NCBI GenBank assembly: GCA_964291365.2 | Contig: OZ219987.1 | Coordinates: 39,564 to 103,563 of the forward strand | Direction of reading: 5' to 3' | DNA: 64,000 bases | From: JBDWFY01 sp964291365 | GTDB taxonomy: Bacteria; Pseudomonadota; Alphaproteobacteria; Rhizobiales; Stappiaceae | Shown here: one piece after another, positions 34,901-46,249 of the stretch | How positions within the stretch are numbered: the stretch's first letter is position 1 | Layout: every line of letters begins with the position of its first letter | Made by a program: the position numbers and the translations under genes | The notes under the pieces: model-generated | The model's input: only the letters and a program-made list of their open reading frames with translations | Told to the model about the DNA's origin: nothing | The model's database searches: none

Positions 34901-37900
34901 CATCAGTTCATCGTTGGGTGGCAACTTGATAGTTCTGAATTGTAAGTTTACAAATAATTCAGCAAGCAGCTCTGGTGGTGCTTTGCATATAACAGATAAC
35001 AGTAGTGCTACCATTGTAGACAGCAACTTTCGACTAAACAGAGCACAGCATCACGGAGGAGCTATCACAACTTCTAACTTGTCAGATGTCACTATTACTG
35101 GAGGAAGTAGTCTCAGTCAAAATACAGCACAGAATGGAGCAGCATTGGCAGTTGAAGAAACAAGTCATGTTTTATTTTATACTTTTCCACTGACATCCAA
35201 CAATATTACTGAGAGGACAAGTGGAGAAATTATAATTCATAACAATACAGCAATTATGTCTGGAGGTGGTATTTACTTGAAAAATAGTTATTTCTATATA
35301 GGAATGGAGACCAATATCAGTTATAATCAAGTTTTTATGACAGGTGGAGGAATCCATGCTGCTAATTCACTGATTGATATTGAAAGTGCAGTCTATTTTG
35401 ACAGTAATCAAGCTACATCTGGTGGAGGAATCAGCCTCGCAGACTCGAAGTTGTCCCAAGGTAGTGATCAAAACATGACAATTGACATTAACTTTGTATC
35501 AAACATTGCAGCAGAGTATGGTGGAGCAATTTACGTAGACGATGAACAAGATATTTCTCTCTGTTCTAGTGGGTTAGATCCTTATCCTACGAAGAATGGA
35601 TGCTTTTTTCAAAATGTGACCAACAGTTTGACATTTAGTTTCTACAATAACTCTGCCAATCTCAGGGGGTATGATCTCTTTGGAGGACTATTGGACAGAT
35701 GTACCGTTGCCAGTGATATTATAAATATCTCCAGATTGGAGTCTTATGGTACTACTCACTTCGCAAATATCAGCAATATTAGCCAACAGTTTGATACAGT
35801 TAGTTCAGAACCTGTTCGAGTCTGTCACTGTGTCAATAATAAACCATCATGTGGTCGTAAAATACCCCCTATCCAAGTCAAAAATGGAAATGATTTTAAT
35901 GTCTCAGTAGCTGCAGTTGACCAGGTTAATCACATAGTTGCCTCTACAGTATACAGCAGCTTTCCGAACCTTTCTTCCTCTAATGGTCAAACGATTCATA
36001 AAGTAGATGCCCGTTGTTCTCATCTGATTTATCGGATGTCATTTTCTCAGTCACCCAAAGAATTTGAACTCCTTCTTTATGCTGACGGTCCATGCCGTGA
36101 CACAGGGATCTCAAAATTAAGCATTAGTGTCCTTGTTCTTAGCTGTTTGTGTCCATATGGATTCATGCGATCAAATGATAACTCAGCATGTGTTTGTGTA
36201 TGTGATAAGCGGGACAAAATTTTCACCACATTCATTCAAGAATGTGATTCATCATCTGAATCTGTGATAAGAAAAGGACGGTTTTGGATCACCTATTTCA
36301 ATGATTCTGACAATAGTTCAAGTCCTTATTTCATATATCCCTACTGCCCTCTTGATTACTGCCAACCACTGACAAATTCAATTCCTGTCAATTTAAATCA
36401 GCCAAATGGATCTGATGCACAGTGTGCCAATAATCGCAGTGGACTTTTATGTGGGAGATGTAAACCTGCTTATAGTCTATCACTTGGAAGTTCAAGTTGC
36501 ATAAAATGTTATAAAAACTGGTACGGTTTGTTTTTAGGGATAATCATTGCTGGCTTTATTGCTGGTATAATATTTGTCATCCTTCTGTTGATGCTTAATA
36601 TCACTGTTGCTGTTGGATCATTGAATTCGATAATATTTTATGCCAACATTATCTATGCCAATAGAAGTATATATTTCAGTGTTTCTTATTCGGAACCCGT
36701 CAATGTGTTCATTTCTTGGTTAAATTTGGAGATAGGAATTGATACTTGCTTCTATAACGGAATGGATACATATGCCAAAACTTGGATTCAGCTAGCATTT
36801 CCAATATACATGATATTTCTAGTCCTTGTGGTAATCTGGGTAAGCTCTTGTTCAATAAAATTATCAAATCTGTTAGGAAGAAGAAACCCAGTTGCAACTC
36901 TGGCTACACTGATTTTAATTTCTTATACTAAACTTCTGGAAACTGTCATTGCATCTTTCTCATTTGTCTCTTTGAGATATCCAGATGATGCAACAGTGAT
37001 CAAGTGGCTTCCTGATGCTTCTGTGGAGTATGGGAAGGGAAAACATGTTGCACTGATTTGTGTAGCAATCGTTATTCTTGTAGCTGGTCTCCTATATACA
37101 ATCATCATTTTTTCTTGGCAGTGGCTTCTTCGTTGTCAAAAATCTGTGCTCTTGAAGTGGACGAGAAATCTAAAGTTTCACTCTTTCGTTTCCACCTACC
37201 ACACTCCTCATACAGCAAAGCATCGTTATTGGACTGGTATGCTATTGCTAGTTCGAGTCATTGTTTATCTCATTTCTGCGTTCAGTGCATCAGTTGATCC
37301 TCGCATTGCACTTCTTGCCACGGTCATCACCATTTCTTGTCTACTAGTATACAAGGCAATGTTTTTGATCCGAGCATACAAGAACTGGGTACTCAATGTG
37401 CTTGAGTCATATGTATACGTCAATATCGTCTTGTTCACCAGTATCACATTGTACACATTTGACGATATAAACAAGGAAACCCTTCAAACAATTTGTGCTT
37501 ACATTTCAGCTGGAACAGTGTTCATCTTATTCCTTTTAGTTATCGCCTTTCATGTGTACAGATTTAGCAGCATAAGACTTTTCTCTTTAAGTCAAAAGTC
37601 CAAACTTGGAAGGAAAGTAAATACTCTACTGTCAAATAATCAGGATATAAGCCATCAGATATCATTGGAAAGTTCTATTTTGGATGCTATTGATACTTCA
37701 AGGGCTAAATTCGGCTCCAAACCTGATCTTCAGCTTAATTCTGGACCAACTAGTTCCACTGTATCAATGACGGACTGTGCTGAATCACCTACAGTGGAAT
37801 GTTCTCAACCTCAAGACAAAGTATCAGGAGACAAAGTCTCACTCTCACTGCAGCAGCATGATGACAATAGAGATATTGATAGTGAACAGAACAAAAGGAG

Positions 37901-38063
37901 TGCAAGCATAACAGATTCTGGGATAATAAGTGAGAGTTGCTCCGTTGTAGTGGCAGAAAGAACTATGCTGAGGAAATCTAAGCCAAAATTATTGAAGTTT
38001 GGTTCTTTCAGGAAATCAAATAAGAGTATAACAGAACCTCTGCTCGAAGAGGACAACTTGTAA
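31914..38063 (+). CDS. Giant beta-helix (Pmp-like repeat) multi-TM surface protein, 2049 aa
   Basis: One uninterrupted exon of 6150 bp. Residues 1-23 form a signal peptide (core LILFLLLGYLELLLC). From about residue 195 to 1210 there are more than 30 repeats of roughly 25-30 residues with the pattern GGVIY...(S/N)xTI..S.F.NNTA, typical of Pmp-type right-handed parallel beta-helices and very rich in N-x-S/T sites. A Cys-rich juxtamembrane module follows (CPYGFM ~1413, CPLDYC ~1478, LLCGRCKPAYSLSLGSSSC ~1512). About eight hydrophobic segments run from ~1536 to ~1883, and a ~165-residue Ser-rich cytoplasmic tail ends PLLEEDNL. The tail is absent from the 1166-residue paralogues, so this form may signal or be trafficked differently. 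Function unknown; an extracellular recognition or adhesion role is inferred. An ATTAAA signal lies near 38134. Confidence 0.92.
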   Translation: MQKVDGVWLILFLLLGYLELLLCKVHYIIPSEGYPCNAGSCLTLSQFAHNTTNYLDSNTTLILTGGRHILNIEVSVSNINSIMQQFSMLSTNNMSTIITCSESANLSFTNIAYVHIHNLTFIGCGSCDFNMVNQLTIEHSTFLNSSGTSIKVNGTNASITEMFFVSNTMGILKSSRDLMFFRYLQMISTLAYTQSLFTVRVGGAIITSHSTIAINNCMFEENSAHVGGAIFSEHGSNVTISNSEFFSNHATGCTYQFCTGGALLIDGSGIVIVHNSTFKNNTSDQDGGMAALFDAKLFISHSIVSNNTATRYGGAIATVSSSLGIDNGRLEYNSAETGGGVISSYESNTTIINNTYLYNSVQTDGGVIYTKSSCNIVINNCTFINNSATGNGGVLYIETENSVTVRDSIIHDNTANFGGYIFASDVANISVNRSTFMNNAADTRGGVIYLIKNSSITVNGSTFAHNRADIGGGVISVKEFGSFAAITACNFSDNMVNIYGGVADITDGGGILVNDSIFHNNTAGDDGSGGVFNGYSMSNIKIYRSIFTHNRAKIAGGAVSIRQGGKLFAMNCMFHNHSGVDLGAVIHAFQGTDTIIRDCYFSQNSALFGGVLTMVSYNNMTIDNSVFYSNAAKIDGGVFYLRTWCRVVIKNNCLFNNNIASHDGIVLTTDNSFVTIESTTFSDNIAGHDGGCLYVNENSAVVLNGSNLTRNYASNSGGIVYGLRSSNITVDTSRIDGNAAQNSGGVIHAQQDSNVTINASNFTNNTADYGGVLRVYVLSIANITSSMFAGNMAKVGGGAMAVYESSILSVYASEFNYNKALSGGVIYAFQNTFEDNRSIATSINIVVVTECNLWNNTANYGGVLNTEHSSVTIKSTYVHQNRAIYIGGGIYASGLSTFNIDTSNFTSNTAEDNAGVMALIGGSIVNVTNSFFTGNVATNRGGVVYLYQSNASILNGTFISSLAGQNGGVIYVLLHSTIRIDNSSLTNNTANKLGGVISSSLGGNLIVLNCKFTNNSASSSGGALHITDNSSATIVDSNFRLNRAQHHGGAITTSNLSDVTITGGSSLSQNTAQNGAALAVEETSHVLFYTFPLTSNNITERTSGEIIIHNNTAIMSGGGIYLKNSYFYIGMETNISYNQVFMTGGGIHAANSLIDIESAVYFDSNQATSGGGISLADSKLSQGSDQNMTIDINFVSNIAAEYGGAIYVDDEQDISLCSSGLDPYPTKNGCFFQNVTNSLTFSFYNNSANLRGYDLFGGLLDRCTVASDIINISRLESYGTTHFANISNISQQFDTVSSEPVRVCHCVNNKPSCGRKIPPIQVKNGNDFNVSVAAVDQVNHIVASTVYSSFPNLSSSNGQTIHKVDARCSHLIYRMSFSQSPKEFELLLYADGPCRDTGISKLSISVLVLSCLCPYGFMRSNDNSACVCVCDKRDKIFTTFIQECDSSSESVIRKGRFWITYFNDSDNSSSPYFIYPYCPLDYCQPLTNSIPVNLNQPNGSDAQCANNRSGLLCGRCKPAYSLSLGSSSCIKCYKNWYGLFLGIIIAGFIAGIIFVILLLMLNITVAVGSLNSIIFYANIIYANRSIYFSVSYSEPVNVFISWLNLEIGIDTCFYNGMDTYAKTWIQLAFPIYMIFLVLVVIWVSSCSIKLSNLLGRRNPVATLATLILISYTKLLETVIASFSFVSLRYPDDATVIKWLPDASVEYGKGKHVALICVAIVILVAGLLYTIIIFSWQWLLRCQKSVLLKWTRNLKFHSFVSTYHTPHTAKHRYWTGMLLLVRVIVYLISAFSASVDPRIALLATVITISCLLVYKAMFLIRAYKNWVLNVLESYVYVNIVLFTSITLYTFDDINKETLQTICAYISAGTVFILFLLVIAFHVYRFSSIRLFSLSQKSKLGRKVNTLLSNNQDISHQISLESSILDAIDTSRAKFGSKPDLQLNSGPTSSTVSMTDCAESPTVECSQPQDKVSGDKVSLSLQQHDDNRDIDSEQNKRSASITDSGIISESCSVVVAERTMLRKSKPKLLKFGSFRKSNKSITEPLLEEDNL

Positions 38064-39110
38064 CTGTACTGATTGTTGTGATAGCTACCTTTGAATTACA
38101 GAGAAATGTTAATAATTGCATCACTATGCATTAATTAAAGTAATATAATTATTTATTATTCAGTTCAAGTTAAAGTGAACTGGAGTATGTGAGCCGGCAC
38201 ATTGACATTCCAACCAGACACTATAGTACTGGTACTGTAGTCTGACTGGTTAAAATTTGACAGATCACATATACAATGTTATAACCTGTACATTATATAT
38301 ACATACACCGTAGTGTTGTACAGTGTATACAAAAAGGTTGGTATTGTAAATGGAAGGCCGAATAGGACTCACTCTCTGAAGCTGATGTAGTGGAGAGATT
38401 TCCAAGAGGCTGGTTGCCATGCCAATGAATATCCCTTGCAAAAACTGTAGTGCCTAATTACCACTGTTTAGTATTACATAACTACATGCCTAGCATAATA
38501 ATATCATGCAATTCTTGTACAGAGGGCACACACATTTTACAAATTACAGTGAAAAATCACACCAATCCACACACTGGCTAACACCTTCTTCTCTATACAG
38601 AAGGTGGTGGTAGAGACCTTGTCATGAGATGTGACCCCAGTGATAATCATGGAGGAGGATATTCAATGAGCAGGAGTACGAAGGGATGTAGACATTTGTC
38701 ATTAGCACCCATGGTGTATGATATCATCGCCAATTTGTAGTAAATCTACAACTGTAGACCACTAGCTGCATGGAGTGTTGCCGTGTTCAGCACTTCATAA
38801 TCAGTTGTCGCTAGAGTTTAGCTACCAGTACCAAATTCTCTCTCTTTTCCAGCCAAATCAGAGCTGCTCCAGTGCAGAATACACATTAGTGCTCCCTAAC
38901 ATTAAGTTAGCAAGGTTTGGAATTTTCAGCATACTCTGCTACCTCCTTGCTTTGAGCAACTTCATAATTTTGTTCTGAAACCATCCATTACTCGTCAGTT
39001 TGTTTCACAGAAGCTAGAGTCTATACATCTACAAAGCTCTGTTGTTCAACATCTTTGTCCGTTAGCTATTGCTGAGAGAGGATAATGTGGCTTTGTTGCC
39101 TCCATTTAGT
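38064..39110. other. Intergenic, no gene recognised
   Basis: AT-rich sequence downstream of the large gene with an ATTAAA about 70 bp after the stop. The plus frame 38775-38978 has no domain. Nothing else is evident. Confidence 0.5.
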
Positions 39111-39113
39111 TCT

Positions 39114-39265
39114 AGGATAGAATGACCGGGAGTCATTTCCGCCTAGGTTGAAATGACCGGAAGTCATTTCCGCCTAGAATGAAATGACCAAAAGTCATTT
39201 CCGCCTAGAATGAAATGACTGGGAGTCACTTCTACCTAGTACTGAATGACTGGGGAGTCACTTGA
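39114..39265. repeat. 31-bp tandem repeat with internal dyad
   Basis: Four to five units of 'gaaatgaccggaagtcattt' + 'ccgcctagaat' (31 bp), progressively diverging to the right. Each unit contains the dyad 'aaatgac...gtcattt'. Related single motifs recur at about 39270 and 39530-39560 ('aaatgactcccc'). Confidence 0.75.
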
Positions 39266-40749
39266 AGGGGGAGTCATTTGATATTCCGACACCTTTCAAT
39301 GGGATTATCACAGAGAGAACAGTGTCCGAGCAAAAGTGTTCGGAAACATGAACCCTCAAGCTACTCAACTTAATTACCTTCACCATCATGGTGTCTGTCT
39401 ATATGCCTCCAGAAGTTGTTAAAGACGAGTCTGGATTAGCTATGACACAATCCTTTCCTCAGCATGGAGATGGAAGAAAGGGAATTGAGATTGAGCATAA
39501 TATAGGGAAAAGAATATCAGAATGAACTTGACTGACTCCCCCCAGGATAAAATGACTCCCCTTCACTCTCCAAAAACAAAGTTGTTTGATACTAGATTTA
39601 CTGTTTTAAACACACAGTTTGAAAATACGTGACTATTAAAATATGATGATAATTATTAGCTTTAGTTCAATCCTGAATGCAGTGTTTACAGAACCAGTCT
39701 CCAGGTGGAGGCACATTGAATATGAGGTAAGATGGCATCTTGCTTTCATCAAAACTGATGGAGCCAGTTGCAACATGAACTGCTGCAGCAATGCTGAACA
39801 ACCCACAATTGCTGGTTTCGTGTTGTTATTGAAATGGAGTGACTGCCCTGTGTGCATCACGGCTTGTTGTATAGCTGCACAATCTGTGCCTCCACACTTG
39901 ACGAAACCCTATTATTGCAGCAGCTGTCGTATATAGAGCCTAACTTCATCATTGGTAAATGATTCAGAAGTTGTTAACCAGTGCCGTCTTTCTCGAACAA
40001 ACATGATCTGTATCGCTGTATATAAAGAATTGATGTACATATCTGTCTATACAGTGTTTAAATCTTTCACATGTTGACCATCTGCTATAAACTCACTGCT
40101 CATCTCAATGGGAGGAAATCCTGATGATGTCTGATTAAGCATGGTAGAATGAAGCCCTTGTAAATGGAGATATTGATGGATTAGAAGTTGTTAAGGTACC
40201 ACCATAATGCATGGGCAGAGGGTGCAGAACTAGCTATTTAATTAGCAAATCGTGAGGGGTGTGGCCAAAGAAGCCATACATACACTTTGGGTCGGAAATG
40301 GGAGTGGTCAGGAAGAGCCAGAGATGAATATGCGAGTGTAATTAGTGACCGGAAATAGCCCCTGAAGAATAGGCCGGTAATTGCCCACATCAAAGCTAAA
40401 GCACTCTCTCTTAACTATTCAATTGCTGCTCGATTTACGTATGATAACCTAACGGAAATAAGTAGTGAACGCGTAAAGTTGACAAGGTTCACGAACTTAG
40501 CAATGAGCCACTACCACGGCAGAGCTGATCATACTCGCGTCTGTTACTGGCCTTGTAGCTACTAAGCTATCGGGCCAGGCTCTACTGAGAAGGGAGAGGG
40601 AAGGGCGGGCTGACTGGTAGCTCCGAGATTCTTTTCATCTATCCGAGGCCTCCACTGGTGCGTATTAAAGGCCTTAATGTTTTATTCTGGGGGTACAGGC
40701 TCTGAATCTGAGCTTAGTATTTGAGCTAATCGTGGTGGTGGCGGTGGTG

Positions 40750-40790
40750 GGGGGGGGGGGGGGGGGGGGGGGGGGAGGGGGGAGGGGGAG
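40750..40790. repeat. Long G run
   Basis: About 26 consecutive G and then G-rich sequence. It sits between the two direct repeats at 40611-40720 and 40815-40910. Such a run could form G-quadruplex structure; its length may be unreliable in an assembly. Confidence 0.7.
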
Positions 40791-41219
40791 CCAGCTGCCC
40801 GAGTACAACGCTCCGGCACTGGTAGCTCTGACAATCTTTTCATCTCTCTGAGGCCTCCACTGGTCCATATGGCGTTCTCGTTGACATTCAATTCTGGGGC
40901 TAGGGCTGATTTCCCTACAAGCTTTGTACTACTAGCTACAGTAGTGAACTAGCGATACAGTGAAGTGCAGTAAGGGAGTTTCCCCATTGTCACATGGTTG
41001 TAAATTGCGCATACACTCTCGATCTCCGAGCTGAGCGAGGAAGCCCCTGCACAGTTGACACGGAAAATATTAGGGGACATCTCCAAATTATTTCTATTTC
41101 CTAATCAATGTGATGTTAGTGGGTGAGGGGTCTAGGGGTCCCACCTATAGCTACCTATCCTGTTGTAAACAGGTCATCCAGCTACACAACTGGACGTCCG
41201 GTTATGTAACCAGTTGTGT

Positions 41220-41580
41220 TGTACTAGTATGGCTTTGCTAAGTCTAATTAGTTGTTGTGTTTAATTAAGGTTCTTTCATTGAATCTAATTAGTTTTAGTT
41301 TTTAATTAAGGAGTAGTGGATTGTTTTGCTTAGTTTTAGTAATTAAAACTAATTGGATAAATGGTCTATAATGGTCGTTTTAGTTTAGTTAATTAACTAC
41401 AATGAGCTGATTTGTGCCATTTTCTTAATATATGATATGGTTTGATGCAATTCCCCTACTTTTAGTTTTTAATTATGAAAGGCATGGCACACTTATCTAG
41501 TTTTAGTAATTATAATTAAGGCATAAATTGGGCAAAACTAAGGGAGTTTTAGTATTAGTTTTGATTAATTACAACACTAG
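41220..41580. repeat. TTAGTTTTAGTAATTAA-type low-complexity tract
   Basis: The words 'ttagttttag', 'tttttaattaagg' and 'agtaattaaaactaatt' recur with irregular spacing. No coding capacity. Confidence 0.5.
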
Positions 41581-44500
41581 ACTAACCAGGCAGCGGTTGA
41601 GCATCCGCGAGGAACATAATTATACTCATATAATATATAGTACTCATATTATACAGAATATGTGACTATTGTACCATATGAATTATTATGTAATAATTAT
41701 AATAGGCTCGCCCTGATTGTATCATCATACAGTTTACTGTACATGTAATTTGCCACTTGTGTAATCAACACTAAATCACCACCCCCTTCAGTAGTAATAT
41801 ATACCACCCCATGGTGTAATATCAGCACCCCCCGTCATGCTGGGATGTTACAGGAGCACCCTGTGTACCGTGATGGCAGCTGGCTAGCTCATGCATATGT
41901 ACGTACAATGTTTAACACGTTATACATAATTATACATTATTATGCATACTACCTCTCTCTTGTTTACTCCTGCAGGATAGTCATATTACAATATAATGAT
42001 TGTAGTCATTTTTTTGCTTTCAAGGACTCATTGACTCCTAAAATACTAAGTCCACTTATCACATAGTCTTTTTGTGTCCTCTTTGATAATAATTATGTGT
42101 ATTATCTTCCAATAATTATTATACATGTGATGTCACATACACATTCCGTGCATGCATGTGACATATTCTGTTGGTATAATAGTATTTTTCAGACCACTTA
42201 CTAAAGCGGACACATTCATGATTGGTGACCTTGTGTACTTACACTGCTCAAGACGGTGGACTAGCTAATTTGAGCATGCAGCCAACTGTGTATAAAATAT
42301 TATGCTATGATAATATTAGCTATATCACAAAACAGAATATCACAGAATGGAGATCTAGTATAGGTAGAAATCTGAATCGTATATTGAATGCACCAGTAAC
42401 TGTATTTCATCCAATGGCTTTACAAACCGGTCATAGCCAGGTCTTTGACTTGGCAGCCTGCCTCATAGTGATGCCTACAGAGCTGCAGTGGCACCATTGA
42501 GAGCACTTAGTACACTCGACCCAATTTCTGCCTGTACTTCTGCACTTTTGTGTGCAAATGCCCTTCAGACGTATTTCCAACTCACCTACTTTTTGGTTTC
42601 AGTGATTATGCAAGTGTTGCGAGCTTATAGTTTGATTTCATTTGTTTCTTTAATGTTGACAAGTGCTCAATAAATGTAGAATGCCCTATCGATATATAAT
42701 AATATAGTGCCTCTTTCAGCTGTTAGTAGGCGGAATGACTTAAGCAATTAAGTCACGCTTTAAACAAGAAGTCTGTGACTTAATTGGTGAGACTTATAAG
42801 AATCACAGATCACTACTTTGCAGCAACCTTGATACTTCAATAAAATTACTGGTTAGGCTGATGGCCAACTTCCTGTATGCTCTTGTCATGCCAGTTTGGT
42901 ACCACCCTAACATTAAGATTAAATGAAGCAGCATATGAATAATATAGCTACATCGTCTACCTTTTGGGCGTCTCCTTGGAGGAGTGTTGTTATAAATTTT
43001 CACCATAGATTTTTACCTCCTTATTATTATTGTTATGATGCTTGTTATAATATTATGTCAGTAAGGAGAGAATATAGTTTGGTTTTATAGTATCATTCAT
43101 TTTGGGTGGTAGAAACGTTCAAACCATTGAATAATATTAAGCAGAGAAAAGGAAGCTTCTGTAGAGGGATTTCAATTTAATTGGAACTGCATTGTCGGGC
43201 TTTAATTTAACAGCCTTGATGCACCATGCCGTAGCTAGCTTGTATTATTAAACAGTTGCATGTTATAGATGATTGTCTTGTTTCATTTAGGTGGCCCGGG
43301 AGATTCTGCTCCTGAGTAGGAGAACCTTTGTGTCTTCCTATTCCTCTATAGACTTCTTGTTTGATTCTATATAAAGAATCAGAATGCAGACAATATGCAT
43401 ATAGCTAGATATGAGTTAGGAAATTGAACTTGCACATGCATGTACATAACATAATAATAGGAACAAGTTTATAGCAGTGGTTATCTCTTCCAGCTTGATA
43501 CATGTACACACACACGCACACACATACTCATACTCACATGTTCAGAACACACCTCAACCACATCGCTAGTTAACGAAACACTGGATTATTAGCATCAAGA
43601 CAAAGGTACTGATCAAATTTGGAGTTTCAGAGATGATGTGTGTATGTAGAATTGAGAGCCAAAAAGCTTAGAAGTGTGTACATGCATTTGTCACAATAGA
43701 TCTAGAACTGATTGGAATTATGCCATCTCCCAATGAATAGTTAATTAGCATCAAGTCAAACGTAATTTTAAGTGCTGACATTAATTGATAAGGAAACCAC
43801 CCCGCCCCCATTATCACAGCATACAGTGAATCATAATTTCACATGGTATTGTGTTGCATAAACCAATCCTTTGCTCTGTATTTATCTAATTCCATCAGAA
43901 CTACTCCAGTGATAGGGTTTCATCCAGAAAATTTTATTTGGGGTGGAAGGGGGCGTGGCACTTACATGTACAGTATATCCATAAAACATTTTTAGGTGAG
44001 GTATTACATAGTGCACACTTTTAAACATTAGCTTGGAATCATAGTCAATATGTACAGTTGATAACTTAGTTCCGTGAGAACGCTGTTTATGTATATCATA
44101 ATACCCGTATATACGTCCCACCATCTACATCAACAGTTGTGAGAACCTTTAGTGATATGAAACTGACAAAATAGTAGATTGGGAGAAGATATCCTTGACC
44201 AAACTCTTAGATTATGTATTGAGGGTTCACTTATCTATAGACGAAGATATCAATTCAGTTTGAGCTCGGAATAAGAAACAGCAGAAACCAAGACGATTAG
44301 TAATTTGAGTGCTAATGCTCAATTATTTTCATGCAATTAATTAATGTCAAAATCTTGGGGGGGGGGAAGCTTCCCCCTGGATTAAACCCTGAATGATTAT
44401 GAGTGATACCCCCCGGTAATAACTTGATTAGGAATATACCAGATTAACTCTTTCTCCTTGCATGGGGAATCTCCAGCTTTCTGTTTTTATTGCTATGATA

Positions 44501-44829
44501 TTAATGATTAACCTAACTAGAGTACATCCCTCTTCAAAGTGTTACGTAGTTTGCATTATATTGATTGTACAGTGATCATGAACCACTCCTTTAACTTGGT
44601 CAGGATGAGTTATCCATGCCTTACTACTAACAACTCTGTCACATGCTGTACGAATAGTTTTATACTAGCTCATGTAATACTTACTAAAATTACAATCAGA
44701 GCTCGAGAGATGATAATAGTTTAGTAATGGCTATTTAAATATGCTAATGTGATCTTGTCTGAGATACAATGTTATGATGCATTGTATTCATAAGTTGTTT
44801 GCGGACAATCATGTGGTCCACAATTAAGA

Positions 44830-45200
44830 GGCTTGTGGTCTACCTTAAGTAGTGTGTGGCTTAGGCTCTAAGTGGCTGGTAATTGTAGCCAATAATGTAT
44901 CTTAACTCCAAAGCTTAATCACTGTTGAGTTTGTCTAGGCCTCATATAGTTGGCTTAAGTCTTGTCTGCATCTCAATAATTATGTAGTTTAGGATCTAAG
45001 CCACCTCCATTAAACTGCACTCTGTTGGCTAAGCAGATAGTTAGATACTATGGCTCATAGATCCTAAGCCGAGAATGGCTTAGATCCTAAGACGTGGGTA
45101 GCTTAGATGTTAAATCGAGAGTGGCCTTGGCTTAGATCCTATAAGCCAGATAGTTTGTCCTCAATTGTTTGTCATGTGTATAGCTTAGGCTCTAAGCTTT
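44830..45200. repeat. Clustered short palindromes (GGCTTAGATCCTAAGCC type)
   Basis: Variants of 'gcttagatcctaag', 'cttaggctctaag' and 'gatcctaagccgag' occur at least eight times in both orientations within 370 bp. Similar 'ctctaagccctaag' words appear at 15126-15160. Origin unknown. Confidence 0.5.
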
Positions 45201-45470
45201 TTGCCCTTCCTTTCAGTGACAAGTTTTACAGAATCTGGAAAAAAAAAAAAAAATTCTGGATCTTAAATGGATACTGTTATTAATCAAAGTATGTAGCTGC
45301 ATTAAATTATAGTATAGTATTTTTTGCTGAACCCGTCTGACTTATTACTCATAGTGAAGCATAACTAGTAGATCAAGTTTCAAGGAAAAAATTTAAACAT
45401 GCACATATTTATGCATTGATTAGACTACATACAGCAAAGTTATTAACTATAAGCTGGATTGTGAACATTT

Positions 45471-46060
45471 TCATTAATGTGAACCTTGGATTAACATATC
45501 TGGTATAACCATAGTGAAGCAATAATTTATTACACTTTGTGAACATTTTTCACTGTTGTGAACCTTTCAATTATGGATTTTAAAAGTAATATTTGTGATA
45601 AGTAACATATTCCATGCATCATGAGTTTTGTGAACAATTTTTAGAGTTGTGAACACCCATACAGTCAGTACAATAATTTGTGAACATTTTTCACTGTTAT
45701 GAACCTTTCAATTATGGATTATATTTGTGATAAGTAACATATTCCATGCATCATTGAGTTTTGTGAACAATATTTAGAGTTGTGAACACTCATACAATCA
45801 GTACAATAGTTTATTACACTTTGTGAATATTTTTTCACTCTTGTGAACCTTTCAATTATGGATTATTTAAAGTATTTGTGTTAAGTAACATATTCCATGC
45901 ATCATTGAGTTTTGTAAACAATTTATAGATTTGTGAACACTCATAGTCAGTACAATAATTTAATACACTTTGTGAACATTTTTCACTGTTGTCAACATTT
46001 CAATTATGAATAATATTTGTGATAAGTATATAACACATTCCATTACATTCAAAGTAAGTC
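45471..46060. repeat. Four tandem units of about 142-149 bp
   Basis: Units begin near 45537, 45679, 45820 and 45968 with 'tttgtgaacatttttcactg' and contain 'gaacctttcaattatgga', 'taacatattccatgcatca' and 'gttgtgaacactcata'. The words 'tgtgaac' recur several times within a unit, so the array has a higher-order structure. Confidence 0.75.
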
Positions 46061-46249
46061 TGTAAATAAAATAATATAATGTTTAGAGCATTGGGAGGGG
46101 TTTTGCAAAAATTTACATTTTGTAGTATGAGCAATTTGATCAAAGGAGATCTTTTAGTTTTGTTGTAGCATTAAGATACAGACCATAGTAGTTTTAACCA
46201 CAACCTATGGACCATATTAGTTTTTTAACCACAAACTATGGAATTTAAC

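Larger units (their letters stand above)
39266..45470. other. About 6 kb with no convincing gene
   Basis: Short frames (39643-39936, 42222-42673 plus; 42803-43006, 43882-44124 minus) show no domain, no splice-supported extension and no codon pattern that stands out. Contents seen: a pair of direct ~110-bp repeats at 40611-40720 and 40815-40910 sharing 'gaggcctccactggt' around a G run (40750-40775), a tract of 'ttagttttagtaattaa' variants at 41220-41580, an AC-rich microsatellite near 43508, and palindrome-rich 'gcttagatcctaag' motifs at 44830-45200. Confidence 0.45.

Noticed and set aside
31914..38063. Bacterial contamination or recent transfer of a chlamydial Pmp gene
   Set aside because: The protein lacks an autotransporter barrel, has an animal-type signal peptide, about eight membrane segments and many N-glycosylation sites, and belongs to a local multi-copy family in intron-bearing DNA with the same base composition.
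40674..40891. Proline-run open frames on the minus strand
   Set aside because: They result from translating a long G run and its neighbourhood; the run is low complexity and probably of uncertain length.
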